Origin: Eledone cirrhosa | Lineage: Eukaryota; Mollusca; Cephalopoda; Octopoda; Eledonidae | Assembly: GCA_964016885.1 (NCBI GenBank) | Contig: OZ024759.1 | Coordinates: 9,277,331 to 9,341,330, forward strand | DNA length: 64,000 nt | Reading direction: 5' to 3' | Shown here: piece by piece, positions 30,796 through 43,312 of the stretch | Numbering within the stretch: position 1 is the stretch's first letter | Layout: every line of letters begins with the position of its first letter | The notes under the pieces: model-generated | What the model was told of the DNA's origin: nothing | The model's database searches: none | What the model saw: only the letters and a program-made list of their open reading frames with translations | Translations under genes and position numbers: made by a program

Positions 30796-30898
30796 CTGGG
30801 AGTTATTGGAGAGTTATCAGCCTCCCAGAAGCCAGGTTTGAAACTGTCACTGTCGATACTTTTGTCTTCTTCTTCACACACACTCAACGATGGACTTG
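30796..30898 (-). CDS. INTS1: INTS1 coding exon (acidic linker)
   Basis: Acceptor TTTTTCAATCAG (AG at 30900-30899) and donor GTGAGA bound 103 nt encoding (S)SPSLSVCEEEDKSIDSD then SFKPGFWEADNSPITP(R). This corresponds to the acidic, variable SLTEEED linker of INTS1. Family conservation is weak, so the call rests on phase-perfect joins on both sides and splice signals. Reading past the donor gives AGG TGA, an immediate stop. Confidence 0.88.
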
Positions 30899-31045
30899 CT
30901 GATTGAAAAAGAAAATAAAGTGAAACAAGTAGAAAACAATTAATTTAATTGATTCTTAACATCCTCTAACGAGTTAGCAGAAAATATCAAAACACAGGTT
31001 GGTTAATTCCAATGTTTATAATATCTTTACTAATGGACAGATTTA
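30899..31045. other. Unique intron and old degenerate repeat
   Basis: The last ~95 bp (TTTATAATATCTTTACTAATGG) belong to the old family seen at 26399-26831, which the next SINE interrupts. Confidence 0.5.
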
Positions 31046-31387
31046 CATTTCATTTTCATTTCATTTTACGTCCACTTTTCCCTGCTTGCAAGGGTGGGAC
31101 GGCAACTGATTCTGGCTTGATTTCTACAGCTGGATGCCCTTCCTAACACCAACCTCATTTACAGTGAGTGCTGGGTGCTTTTTTGTCGTGGCACCTCCAC
31201 GACCACTTTGCAGTGGAGTGATAGGGACCCAGTCCCTATCATCTCATTTCTACAGCTGAGTAAACTGGAGCAATGTGAAATAAAGTGTCTTGCTCAAGGA
31301 AACAACACATCACCCGGTCTGAGAATTGAACTCACAACCTTTCGATTGCAAGCCCAATGCTCTAACCACTAAGCCATGTGCCTCCAT
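31046..31387 (-). mobile_element. tRNA-derived SINE (family B, short-tail variant)
   Basis: On minus: GGAGGCACATGGCTTAGTGG head, GTTCAATTCTC B box, GAGGTGCCACGAC, GGAAGGGCATCCAGCTGTAG and CGTCCCACCCTTGCAAGCAG, with an AAAATGAAATGAAA end. It is inserted into the old degenerate repeat, whose halves flank it. Confidence 0.85.
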
Positions 31388-31482
31388 GATCATCATGAAA
31401 ATTTGCAGTATTAAAGACTTCAAATTTGAATGTGATGCAGTCATAGTGTTGTTTTCTACTTTTCAAGAAAGTTTTGTTAATG
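31388..31482. repeat. Second half of the interrupted old repeat
   Basis: GAAAATTTGCAGTATTAAAG, TTGAATGTGATGCAGTCATA and GTGTTGTTTTCTACTTTTCA match 26440-26510 and 26760-26830. Confidence 0.5.
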
Positions 31483-32523
31483 TCATCATCATCATCTTCG
31501 TTTAACGCCCATCTTCCATGCTAGCATGGGTTAGACAGGAGTTGTCCCACTTGAGGCAAGGTTGGTCGGGTGACCGTGACTCGCTCATATAGGACTACCT
31601 GGCAGGTTTTCTACGGCTGGGTGCCCTTCCTAACACCAACTACATTTACAGTGTGGAACTGGGAACTTTTTACACGGCCACATTACAGCGTGGACTGTGT
31701 GTTTTTTTTCTCGTGACACCTACACAACCACATTACAGTGTGGACTGTGTGTTTTTTTTCTCGTGACACCTACACGGCCACATTATAGCGTGGACTGTGT
31801 GTTTTTTTCCTCGTGACACCTACACGGCCACATTACAGCGTAGACTGTGTGTTTTTTTTCTCGTGACACTTACACAGCCACATTACAGCGTGGACTGTGT
31901 GTTTTTTTTCTCGTGACACCTACACGGCCACATTACAGCGTGGACTGTGTGTTTTTTTTCTCGTGACACCTACACGGCCACATTACAGCATGGACTGTGT
32001 GTTTTTTTCCTCGTGACACCTACACGGCCACATTACAGCGTGGACTGTGTGTTTTTTTTCTCGTGACACCTACACGGCCACATTACAGCGTGGACTGTGT
32101 GTTTTTTTTCTCGTGACACCTACACGGCCACATTACAGCGTGGACTGTGCGTTTTTTTTCTCGTGACACCTACACAACCACATTACAGCGTGGACTGTGT
32201 GTTTTTTTTCTCGTGACACCTACACGGCCACATTACAGCGTGGACTGTGTGTTTTTTTTCTCGTGACACCTACACGGCCACATTACAGCATGGACTGTGT
32301 GTTTTCTTTGTCGTGACACCTACACGGCCACATTACAGCGTGCACTGTGTGTTTTTTTTCTCGTGACACCTACACGGCCACCTTACAACGTGGACTGTGT
32401 GTTTTTTTCCTCGTGACACCTACACGGCCACATTACAGCGTGGACTGTGTTTTTTTTCTCGTGACACTTACATGGCCACATTACAGCGTGGACTGTCAGT
32501 TTTTTTCTCATGACACCTACACA
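31483..32523 (-). mobile_element. LINE 3' UTR with internal ~51-bp array
   Basis: (ATG)n tail at 31483, GCTAGCATGG and GGAAGGGCACCCAGCCGTAG, then about 16 tandem copies of a ~51-bp unit containing CTACACGGCCACATTACAGC, GTGGACTGTGTG and TTTTTTTTCTCGTGA. The LINE at 16443-17038 has this unit once or twice, so the array is an expansion of a LINE 3' UTR segment. It runs straight into the truncated MITE at 32524. Confidence 0.85.
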
Positions 32524-32719
32524 TACTATTGTATTTTCACAGTAAATGCTTTATCTCACATAATTATCTCACATAATATCGAATCTATGAGATTTTGAAA
32601 GTATTTATTTTGAGAACAATACCTTAACATCAATTTGAGCAACCAGTTACAGCCAGTTTCAACAGAAAGAAGTAGAGAATTCTTGTCGGTTTTGGCCGGT
32701 TTGAACATTAAAGGGTTAA
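32524..32719. mobile_element. piggyBac-like MITE, left-truncated
   Basis: Starts abruptly within a 72-bp unit (ACATACTATTGTATTTTCAC) at the edge of the LINE array and ends with GAACATTAAAGGGTTAA at 32719. About one and a half internal units remain. Confidence 0.75.
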
Positions 32720-32925
32720 ACTGGAGTTTAGAATGTAACAAAAGTTCTTACATGAAATTATGACAGAAGCTTATTTTAGATAAACACCTAAACTTTTTTG
32801 TTAAGATATTTCTAATGTGGTTTCATATATTTCTGTTATTTAAATGTTTATATTATCTTTACTAGTGGACAGATTGTTGTGAAAATTTACAGACGATGAT
32901 GATGATGACGGTGATGATAGTAAAA
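32720..32925. other. Old degenerate repeat and unique intron
   Basis: ATGTTTATATTATCTTTACT and GTGGACAGATTGTTGTGAAA match the old family. A small GATGATGATGATGACGGTGA run ends it. Confidence 0.5.
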
Positions 32926-33112
32926 ATAATTGTTTCTACTTATGGCACAAGGCCAGCAATTACCCAATGCATTACTGGTACTTTATTTTATCGACCCCGT
33001 AAGGATGAAAGGCAAAGTCAACCTCAGCGGGATTTGAACTCAGATCGTAAAGGGACGTAACTCTATGCTTCAAAGCATGGCGTCCGACCCTCTACCGATA
33101 CTGCCAATCCAT
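32926..33112 (-). mobile_element. SINE family A (OR-like), full length
   Basis: On minus: GGCAGTATCGGTAGAGGGTC head, GGACGCCATGCTTTGAAGCA, B-box AGTTCAAATCC, GTTGACTTTGCCTTTCATCC, AAAGTACCAGTAATGCATTG and a GCTGGCCTTGTGCC end. Its extreme head end runs into the 17-bp array. Confidence 0.85.
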
Positions 33113-33793
33113 GCCCTATGCCAATCCATGCCCCATACCAATCCATGCCCTATGCCAATCCATGCCCCATACCAATCCATGCCCTATGCCAATCCATGCC
33201 CTATGCCAATCCATGCCCTATGCCAATCCATGCCCTATGCCAATCCATGCCCTATAACAATCCACTGCCCTATGCCAATCTATGCCCTATGTCAATCTAT
33301 GCCCTATGTCAATCCATGCCCTATGCCAATCCATGCCCTATGCCAATCCATGCCCTATGCCAATCCATGCCCTCTGCCAATCCATGCCCTATGCCAATTT
33401 ATGCCCTATGCCAATCTATGCCCTATGCCAATCCATGCCCTATGCCAATTTATGCCCTATGCCAATCCATGCCCTATGCCAATTTATGCCCTCTGCCAAT
33501 CCATGCCCTATGCCAATTTATGCCCTATGCCAATCTATGCCCTATGCCAATCCATGCCCTATGCCAATCTATGCCCTATGCCAATCCATGCCCTATGCCA
33601 ATTTATGCCCTCTGCCAATCCATGCCCTATGCCAATTTATGCCCTATGCCAATCTATGCCTTATGCCAATCCATGCCCTATGCCAATCTATGCCCTATGC
33701 CAATCCATGCCCTATGCCAATTTATGCCCTATGCCAATCCATGCCCTATGCCAATTTATGCCCTATGCCAATCCATGCCCTATGCCAATCCAC
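33105..33793. repeat. 17-bp satellite grown from the SINE head end
   Basis: About 40 copies of CCAATCCATGCCCTATG with ATTTATG, ATCTATG and CTCTG variants. Normal SINE copies end GCCAATCCACC. The array begins GCCAATCCATGCCC and closes with CCAATCCACCGATG, so it is inserted within the SINE's terminal nucleotides. Confidence 0.9.
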
Positions 33794-33819
33794 CGATGAC
33801 AGTAACAATAATTGTGATG

Positions 33820-34016
33820 AATATGACAGGAAAAAAGCACCAAGTACACACTGTAATGTGGTTGGCATTAGGAAGGACATCCAGTTGTAGAAACCAAACC
33901 ACAATCATTTCTGTGTGAACAAGACATGGTCACTTTCCCTGGCTTGTCTTACAATGAGACAACTTGTCTAACCCATACTAATGTGGAAAAATGGACGTTA
34001 AACGGTGATGAAGATG
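33820..34016 (+). mobile_element. LINE 3' tail fragment abutting a splice donor
   Basis: AATGTGGTTGGCATTAGGAA, GGACATCCAGTTGTAG, GTCTAACCCATACTAATGTG and GTTAAACGGTGATGAAGATG. The next six bases are ACTTAC, the complement of the GTAAGT donor of exon 34023-34185. Confidence 0.75.
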
Positions 34017-34022
34017 ACTTAC

Positions 34023-34185
34023 AACTTCCAGATTGTTCCCCAGATTTGGAACTGTCGATATTTGACATTAATCTGTTCTTGGCAGGAGTCTTTGTGTTAA
34101 ATGCCGTGAGAATATTATCAACAAATTTCTTGCATTCCTCCCTGTCCACCCAATTATGTTCACCGACGGAATCTTCAACATAAAC
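34023..34185 (-). CDS. INTS1: INTS1 coding exon
   Basis: Acceptor CTTTTGCTGTTTAG (AG at 34187-34186) and donor GTAAGT (34022-34017) bound 163 nt encoding VYVEDSVGEHNWVDREECKK, FVDNILTAFNTKTPAKNRLM and SNIDSSKSGEQSGS. This matches the INTS1 VYIEDSLGER-WVD...FVDNI-TAFNT block. Confidence 0.95.
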
Positions 34186-34499
34186 CTAAACAGCAAAAGA
34201 AAAAAGAAAAAAAATCAATCAATAAATATACTGAAAATTACAATCAACAGGAGAGAGAGAGGGGGGGAGGGGGTAATAGACAGAGTCGGTAGAGCGTCAG
34301 AATATTTTGTGGTGTTTCTTCCTGCCCACTGATCTCCGAGTTCAAATCCCACCGAGGTCAACTTTGCTTTTCATCCTTTCGATGTTGATAATAAAAAAAA
34401 GTACCAGTCATATACTGGGTTGATTATTCCTTTTTATCCAGTTCTGGAAGAAATCTGTGTGTTCAGACCTGGAGAGGGATGGGCTCCACCAGGCTTGTC
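34186..34499 (+). mobile_element. SINE family A in plus orientation, degraded
   Basis: From about 34280: GTCGGTAGAGCGTCAGAATA, then AGTTCAAATCCCACCGAGGT, TCAACTTTGCTTTTCATCCT and AAAGTACCAGTCATATACTG. The 34186-34280 part is A-rich then G-rich intron. Unique sequence follows to 34499. Confidence 0.65.
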
Positions 34500-37400
34500 T
34501 AGACACCCCACCCTTCACCTATGTCCTACACCCCACCCTTTACCTATGTCCTACACTCAACCCTTCACCTATGTCCTACACCCCACCCTTCACCTATGTC
34601 CTACACCCCACCCTTCACCTATGTCCTACACCCCACCCTTCACCTAAGTCCTACACCCCACCCTTCACCTATATCCTACACCCCACCCTTCACCTATGTC
34701 CTACACTCAACCCTTCACCTATGTCCTATACGCCACCCTTCACCTATGTCCTACACTCAACCCTTCACCTATGTCCTACACCCCACCCTTCACCTAAGTC
34801 CTACACTCAACCCTTCACCTATGTCCTACACCCCACCCTTCACCTATGTCCTACACCCCACCCTTCACCTATGTCCTACACTCAACCCTTCACCTATGTC
34901 CTACACCCCACCCTTCACCTATGTCCTACACCCCACCCTTCACCTATGTCCTACACGCCACCCTTCACCTATGTCCTACACCCCACCCTTCACCTATGTC
35001 CTACACCCCACCCTTCACCTATGTCCTACACCCCACCCTTCACCTATGTCCTACACCCCACACTTCACCTATGTCCTACACGCCACCCTTCACCTATGTC
35101 CTACACCCCACCCTTCACCTATGTCCTACACCCCACCCTTCACCTATGTCCTACACCCCACCCTTCACCTATGTCCTACACCCCACCCTTCACCTATGTC
35201 CTACACCCCACCCTTCACCTATGTCCTACACCCCACCCTTCCCCTATGTCCTACACCCCACCCTTCACCTATGTCCTACACCCCACCCTTCACCTATGTC
35301 CTACACCCCACCCTTCACCTATGTCCTACACTCAACCCTTCACCTATGTCCTACACCCCACCCTTCACCTATGTCCTACACCCCACCCTTCACCTATGTC
35401 CTACACCCCACCCTTCACCTATGTCCTATACGCCACCCTTCACCTATGTCCTATACCCCACCCTTCACCTATGTCCTACACCCCATCCTTCACCTATGTC
35501 CTACACCCCACCCTTCACCTATGTCCTACACCCCACCCTTCACCTATGTCCTACACCCCACCCTTCACCCATGTCCTACACTCAACCCTTCACCTATGTC
35601 CTACACTCAACCCTTCACCTATGTCCTACACCCCACCCTTCACCTATGTCCTACACCCCACCCTTCACCTATGTCCTATACGCCACCCTTCACCTAAGTC
35701 CTACACTCAACCCTTCACCTATGTCCTACACCCAACCCTTCACCTATGTCCTACACCCCACCCTTCACCTATATCCTACACCCCACCCTTCACCTATGTC
35801 CTACACTCAACCCTTCACCTATGTCCTACACCCCACCCTTCACCTATGTCCTACACTCAACCCTTCACCTATGTCCTACACCCCACCCTTCACCTATGTC
35901 CTACACCCCACCCTTCACCTATATCCTACACCCCACCCTTCACCTATGTCCTACACTCAACCCTTCACCTATGTCCTATACGCCACCCTTCACCTATGTC
36001 CTACACTCAACCCTTCACCTATGTCCTACACCCCACCCTTCACCTAAGTCCTACACTCAACCCTTCACCTATGTCCTACACCCCACCCTTCACCTATGTC
36101 CTACACCCCACCCTTCACCTATGTCCTACACTCAACCCTTCACCTATGTCCTACACCCCACCCTTCAACTATGTCCTACACCCCACCCTTCACCTATGTC
36201 CTATACGCCACCCTTCACCTATGTCCTACACCCCACCCTTCACCTATGTCCTACACCCCACCCTTCACCTATGTCCTACACCCCACCCTTCACCTATGTC
36301 CTACACCCCACACTTCACCTATGTCCTACACGCCACCCTTCACCTATGTCCTACACCCCACCCTTCACCTATGTCCTACACCCCACCCTTCACCTATGTC
36401 CTACACCCCACCCTTCACCTATGTCCTACACCCCACCCATCACCTATGTCCTATATGCCACCCTTCACCTATGTCCTACACCCCACCCTTCACCTATGTC
36501 CTACACCCCACCCTTCACCTATGTCCTACACCCCACCCTTCACCTATGTCCTATACGCCACCCTTCACCTATGTCCTATACCCCACCCTTCACCTATGTC
36601 CTACACCCCATCCTTCACCTATGTCCTACACCCCACCCTTCACCTATGTCCTACACCCCACCCTTCACCTATGTCCTACACCCCACCCTTCACCTATGTC
36701 CTATACGCCACCCTTCACATATGTCCTACACTCAACCCTTCACCTATGTCCTACACCCCACCCTTCACCTATGTCCTACACCCCACCCTTCACCTATGTC
36801 CTATACGCCACCCTTCACCTAAGTCCTACACTCAACCCTTCACCTATGTCCTACACCCCACCCTTCACCTATGTCCTACACCCCACCCTTCACCTATGTC
36901 CTACACCCCACCCTTCACCTATGTCCTACACCCCACCCTTCACCTATGTCCTATACCCCACCCTTCACCTATGTCCTACACCCCATCCTTCACCTATGTC
37001 CTACACCCCACCCTTCACCTATGTCCTATACGCCACCCTTCACCTATGTCCTATACCCCACCCTTCACCTATGTCCTACACCCCACCCTTCACCTATGTC
37101 CTACACCCCACCCTTCACCTATGTCCTACACCCCACCCTTCACCTATGTCCTATACGCCACCCTTCACCTAAGTCCTACACTCAACCCTTCACCTATGTC
37201 CTACACCCCACCCTTCACCTATGTCCTACACTCAACCCTTCACCTATGTCCTACACCCCACCCTTCACCTATGTCCTACACTCAACCCTTCACCTATGTC
37301 CTACACCCCACCCTTCACCTATGTCCTACACCCCACCCTTCACCTATGTCCTATACCCCACCCTTCACCTATGTCCTACACCCCATCCTTCACCTATGTC

Positions 37401-40400
37401 CTACACCCCACCCTTCACCTATGTCCTATACCCCACCCTTCACCTATGTCCTACACCCCACCCTTCACCTATGTCCTACACCCCACCCTTCACCTATGTC
37501 CTACACCCCACCCTTCACCTATGTCCTATACTCAACCCTTCACCTATGTCCTACACCCCACCCTTCACCTATGTCCTCCTACACCCCACCCTTCACCTAT
37601 GTCCTACACCCCACCCTTCACCTATGTCCTACACCCCACCCTTCACCTATGTCCTACACTCAACCCTTCACCTATGTCCTACACCCCACCCTTCACCTAT
37701 GTCCTACACCCCACCCTTCACCTATGTCCTACACCCCACCCTTCACCTATGTCCTACACTCAACCCTTCACCTATGTCCTACACCCCACCCTTCACCTAT
37801 GTCCTCCTACACCCCACCCTTCACCTATGTCCTACACTCAACCCTTCACCTATGTCCTCCTACACCCCACCCTTCACCTATGTCCTACACCCCACCCTTC
37901 ACCTATGTCCTACACCCCACCCTTCACCTATGTCCTATACGCCACCCTTCACCTAAGTCCTACACTCAACCCTTCACCTATGTCCTACACCCCACCCTTC
38001 ACCTATGTCCTACACTCAACCCTTCACCTATGTCCTACACCCCACCCTTCACCTATGTCCTACACTCAACCCTTCACCTATGTCCTATACCCCACCCTTC
38101 ACCTATGTCCTACACCCCATCCTTCACCTATGTCCTACACCCCACCCTTCACCTATGTCCTATACCCCACCCTTCACCTATGTCCTACACCCCACCCTTC
38201 ACCTATGTCCTACACCCCACCCTTCACCTATGTCCTACACCCCACCCTTCACCTATGTCCTATACTCAACCCTTCACCTATGTCCTACACCCCACCCTTC
38301 ACCTATGTCCTACACTCAACCCTTCACCTATGTCCTCCTACACCCCACCCTTCACCTATGTCCTACACCCCACCCTTCACCTATGTCCTATACGCCACCC
38401 TTCACCTAAGTCCTACACTCAACCCTTCACCTATGTCCTACACCCCACCCTTCACCTATGTCCTACACTCAACCCTTCACCTATGTCCTACACCCCACCC
38501 TTCACCTATGTCCTACACCCCACCCTTCACCTATGTCCTATACCCCACCCTTCACCTATGTCCTACACCCCATCCTTCACCTATGTCCTACACCCCACCC
38601 TTCACCTATGTCCTATACCCCACCCTTCACCTATGTCCTACACCCCACCCTTCACCTATGTCCTACACCCCACCCTTCACCTATGTCCTACACCCCACCC
38701 TTCACCTATGTCCTACACTCAACCCTTCACCTATGTCCTACACCCCACCCTTCACCTATGTCCTACACTCAACCCTTCACCTATGTCCTACACCCCACCC
38801 TTCACCTATGTCCTACACCCCACCCTTCACCTATGTCCTATACCCCACCCTTCACCTATGTCCTACACCCCACCCTTCACCTATGTCCTCCTACACCCCA
38901 CCCTTCACCTATGTCCTACACTCAACCCTTCACCTATGTCCTACACCCCACCCTTCACCTATGTCCTACACTCAACCCTTCACCTATGTCCTACACCCCA
39001 CCCTTCACCTATGTCCTCCTACACCCCACCCTTCACCTATGTCCTACACTCAACCCTTCACCTATGTCCTACACCCCACCCTTCACCTATGTCCTACACT
39101 CAACCCTTCACCTATGTCCTCCTACACCCCACCCTTCACCTATGTCCTACACTCAACCCTTCACCTATGTCCTCCTACACCCCACCCTTCACCTATGTCC
39201 TACACCCCACCCTTCACCTATGTCCTACACTCAACCCTTCACCTATGTCCTCCTACACCCCACCCTTCACCTATGTCCTACACCCCACCCTTCACCTATG
39301 TCCTACACTCAACCCTTCACCTATGTCCTCCTACACCCCACCCTTCACCTATGTCCTACACTCAACCCTTCACCTATGTCCTCCTACACCCCACGCTTCA
39401 CCTATGTCCTCCATTCAACCCTTCACCTATATCCTACACCCCACCCTTCACCTATATCCTACACCCCACCCTTCACCTATGTCCTACACTCAACCCTTCA
39501 CCTATGTCCTACACCCCACCCTTCACCTATGTCCTCCTACACCCCACCCTTCACCTATGTCCTCCACTCAACCCTTCACCTATATCCTACACCCCACCCT
39601 TCACCTATATCCTACACCCCACCCTTCACCTATGTCCTACACTCAACCCTTCACCTATGTCCTACACCCCACCCTTCACCTATGTCCTACACCCCACCTT
39701 TCACCTATGTCCTACACTCAACCCTTCACCTATGTCCTACACTCAACCCTTCACCTATGTCCTACACCCCACCCTTCACTCAACCCTTCACCTATGTCCT
39801 ATACGCCACCCTTCACCTATGTCCTACACTCAACCCTTCACCTATGTCCTATACGCCACCCTTCACCTATGTCCTACACCCCACCCTTCACCTATGTCCT
39901 ACACTCAACCCTTCACCTATGTCCTACACCCCACCCTATGTCCTACACCCCACCCTATGTCCTACACCCCACCCTTCACCTATGTCCTACACTCAACCCT
40001 TCACCTATGTCCTATACGCCACCCTTCACCTATGTCCTACACCCCACCCTTCACCTATGTCCTACACTCAACCCTTCACCTATGTTCTACACGCCACCCT
40101 TCACCTATATCCTACACCCCACCCTTCACCTATATCCTACACCCTACCCTTCACCTATGTCCTACACCCCACCCTTCACCTATGTCCTACACTCAACCCT
40201 TCACCTATGTGCTATACGCCACCCTTCACCTATGTCCTCCTACACCCCACTCTTCACCTATGTCCTACACCCCACCCTTCACCTATGTCCTACACTCAAC
40301 CCTTCACCTATGTCCTACACTCAACCCTTCACCTATGTCCTCCTACACCCCACCCTTCACCTATGTCCTACACTCAACCCTTCACCTATGTCCTACACTC

Positions 40401-43312
40401 AACCCTTCACCTATGTCCTACACCCCACCCTTCACCTATGTCCTCCACTCAACCCTTCACCTATATCCTACACCCCACCCTTCACCTATATCCTACACCC
40501 CACCCTTCACCTATGTCCTACACTCAACCCTTCACCTATGTCCTACACCCCACCCTTCACCTATGTCCTACACCCCACCTTTCACCTATGTCCTACACTC
40601 AACCCTTCACCTATGTCCTACACTCAACCCTTCACCTATGTCCTACACCTCACCCTTCACTCAACCCTTCACCTATGTCCTATACGCCACCCTTCACCTA
40701 TGTCCTACACTCAACCCTTCACCTATGTCCTATACGCCACCCTTCACCTATGTCCTACATCCCACCCTTCACCTATGTCCTACACTCAACCCTTCACCTA
40801 TGTCCTACACCCCACCCTATGTCCTACACCCCACCCTTCACCTATGTCCTACACTCAACCCTTCACCTATGTCCTATACGCCACCCTTCACCTATGTCCT
40901 ACACCCCACCCTTCACCTATGTCCTACACCCCACCCTTCACCTATGTCCTACACCCCACCCTTCACCTATGTCCTACACTCAACCCTTCACCTATGTCCT
41001 ACACGCCACCCTTCACCTATATCCTACACCCTACCCTTCACCTATGTCCTACACCCCACCCTTCACCTATGTCCTACACTCAACCCTTCACCTATGTCCT
41101 ACACTCAACCCTTCACCTATGTCCTATACGCCACCCTTCACCTATGTCCTATACGCCACCCTTCACCTATGTCCTACACTCAACCCTTCACCTATGTCCT
41201 ACACTCAACCCTTCACCTATATCCTACACTCAACCCTTCACCTATGTCCTACACTCAACCCTTCACCTATGTCCTACACTCAACCCTTCACCTATGTCCT
41301 ACACCCCACCTTTCACCTATGTCCTACACTCAACCCTTCACCTATGTCCTACACTCAACCCTTCACCTATGTCCTATACGCCACCCTTCACCTATGTCCT
41401 ATACGCCACCCTTCACCTATGTCCTACACTCAACCCTTCACCTATGTCCTATACGCCACCCTTCACCTATCTCCTACACCCCACCCTTCACCTATGTCCT
41501 ACACTCCACCCTTCACCTATGTCCTACACTCCACCCTTCACCTATGTCCTACACTCAACCCTTCCCCTATGTCCTACACTCCACCCTTCACCTATGTCCT
41601 ACACTCAACCCTTCACCTATGTCCTACACCCCACCCTTCACCTATGTCCTACACCCCACCCTTCACCTATATCCTACACTCCACCCTTCACCTGTCCTAT
41701 ACGCCACCCTTCACCTATGTCCTACATCCCACCCTTCACCTATGTCCTACACTCAACCCTTCACCTATGTCCTACACTCAACCCTTCATCTATGTCCTCC
41801 TACACCCCACCCTTCACCTATGTCCTACACCCCACCCTTCACCTATGTCCTACACTCAACCCTTCACCTATGTCCTACACTCAACCCTTCACCTATGTCC
41901 TCCTACACCCCACCCTTCACCTATGTCCTACACTCAACCCTTCACCTATGTCCTACACCCCACACTTCACCTATGTCCTACACTCAACCCTTCACCTATA
42001 TCCTACACCCCACCCTTCACCTATATCCTACACCCCACCCTTCACCTATGTCCTACACTCAACCCTTCACCTATGTCCTACACCCCACCCTTCACCTATG
42101 TCCTACACCCCACCTTCACCTATGTCCTACACTCAACCCTTCACCTATGTCCTACACTCAACCCTTCACCTATGTCCTACACCCCACCCTTCACTCAACC
42201 CTTCACCTATGTCCTATACGCCACCCTTCACCTATGTCCTACACTCAACCCTTCACCTATGTCCTATATGCCACCCTTCACCTATGTCCTACACCCCACC
42301 CTTCACCTATGTCCTACACTCAACCCTTCACCTATGTCCTACACCCCACCCTATGTCCTACACCCCACCCTTCACCTATGTCCTACACTCAACCCTTCAC
42401 CTATGTCCTATACGCCACCCTTCACCTATGTCCTACACCCCACCCTTCACCTATGTCCTACACCCCACCCTTCACCTATGCCCTACACTCAACCCTTCAC
42501 CTATGTTCTACACGCCACCCTTCACCTATATCCTACACCCCACCCTTCACCTATATCCTACACCCTACCCTTCACCTATGTCCTACACCCCACCCTTCAC
42601 CTATGTCCTACACTCAACCCTTCACCTATGTCCTACACTCAACCCTTCACCTATGTGCTATACGCCACCCTTCACCTATGGCCTATACGCCACCCTTCAC
42701 CTATGTCCTACACTCAACCCTTCACCTATGTCCTACACTCAACCCTTCACCTATATCCTACACTCAACCTTTCACCTATGTCCTACACTCAACCCTTCAC
42801 CTATGTCCTACACTCAACCCTTCACCTATGTCCTACACCCCACCCTTCACCTATGTCCTACACTCAACCCTTCAACTATGTCCTACACTCAACCCTTCAC
42901 CTATGTCCTATACGCCACCCTTCACCTATGTCCTATACGCCACCCTTCACCTATGTCCTACACTCAACCCTTCACCTATGTCCTATACGCCACCCTTCAC
43001 CTATGTCCTACACCCCACCCTTCACCTATGTCCTACACTCAACCCTTCACCTATGTCCTACACTACACCCTTCACCTATGTCCTACACTCCACCCTTCAC
43101 CTATGTCCTACACTCAACCCTTCCCCTATGTCCTACACTCCACCCTTCACCTATGTCCTACACTCAACCCTTCACCTATGTCCTACACCCCACCCTTCAC
43201 CTATGTCCTACACCCCACCCTTCACCTATATCCTACACTCCACCCTTCACCTATGTCCTATACCCCACCCTTCCCCTATGTCCTACACTCACCCCATCAC
43301 CAGATAAATCAG
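34500..43312. repeat. 25-bp giant satellite (~8.8 kb)
   Basis: About 350 copies of CCTTCACCTATGTCCTACAC plus CCCAC, with ACTCAAC, ATACGCCAC, CTCCTACACC and ATATCC variants. The plus strand has very few G. The minus (INTS1) strand carries GGGTGGGG in most units. No stop codon occurs in the plus frames for thousands of codons, because the 25-bp unit has none in any frame. A junction variant, CCCTTCACTCAACCC, recurs at about 39775, 40655 and 42189, marking higher-order blocks of about 880 and 1534 bp. The array fills nearly the whole intron between two INTS1 exons. Confidence 0.97.
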
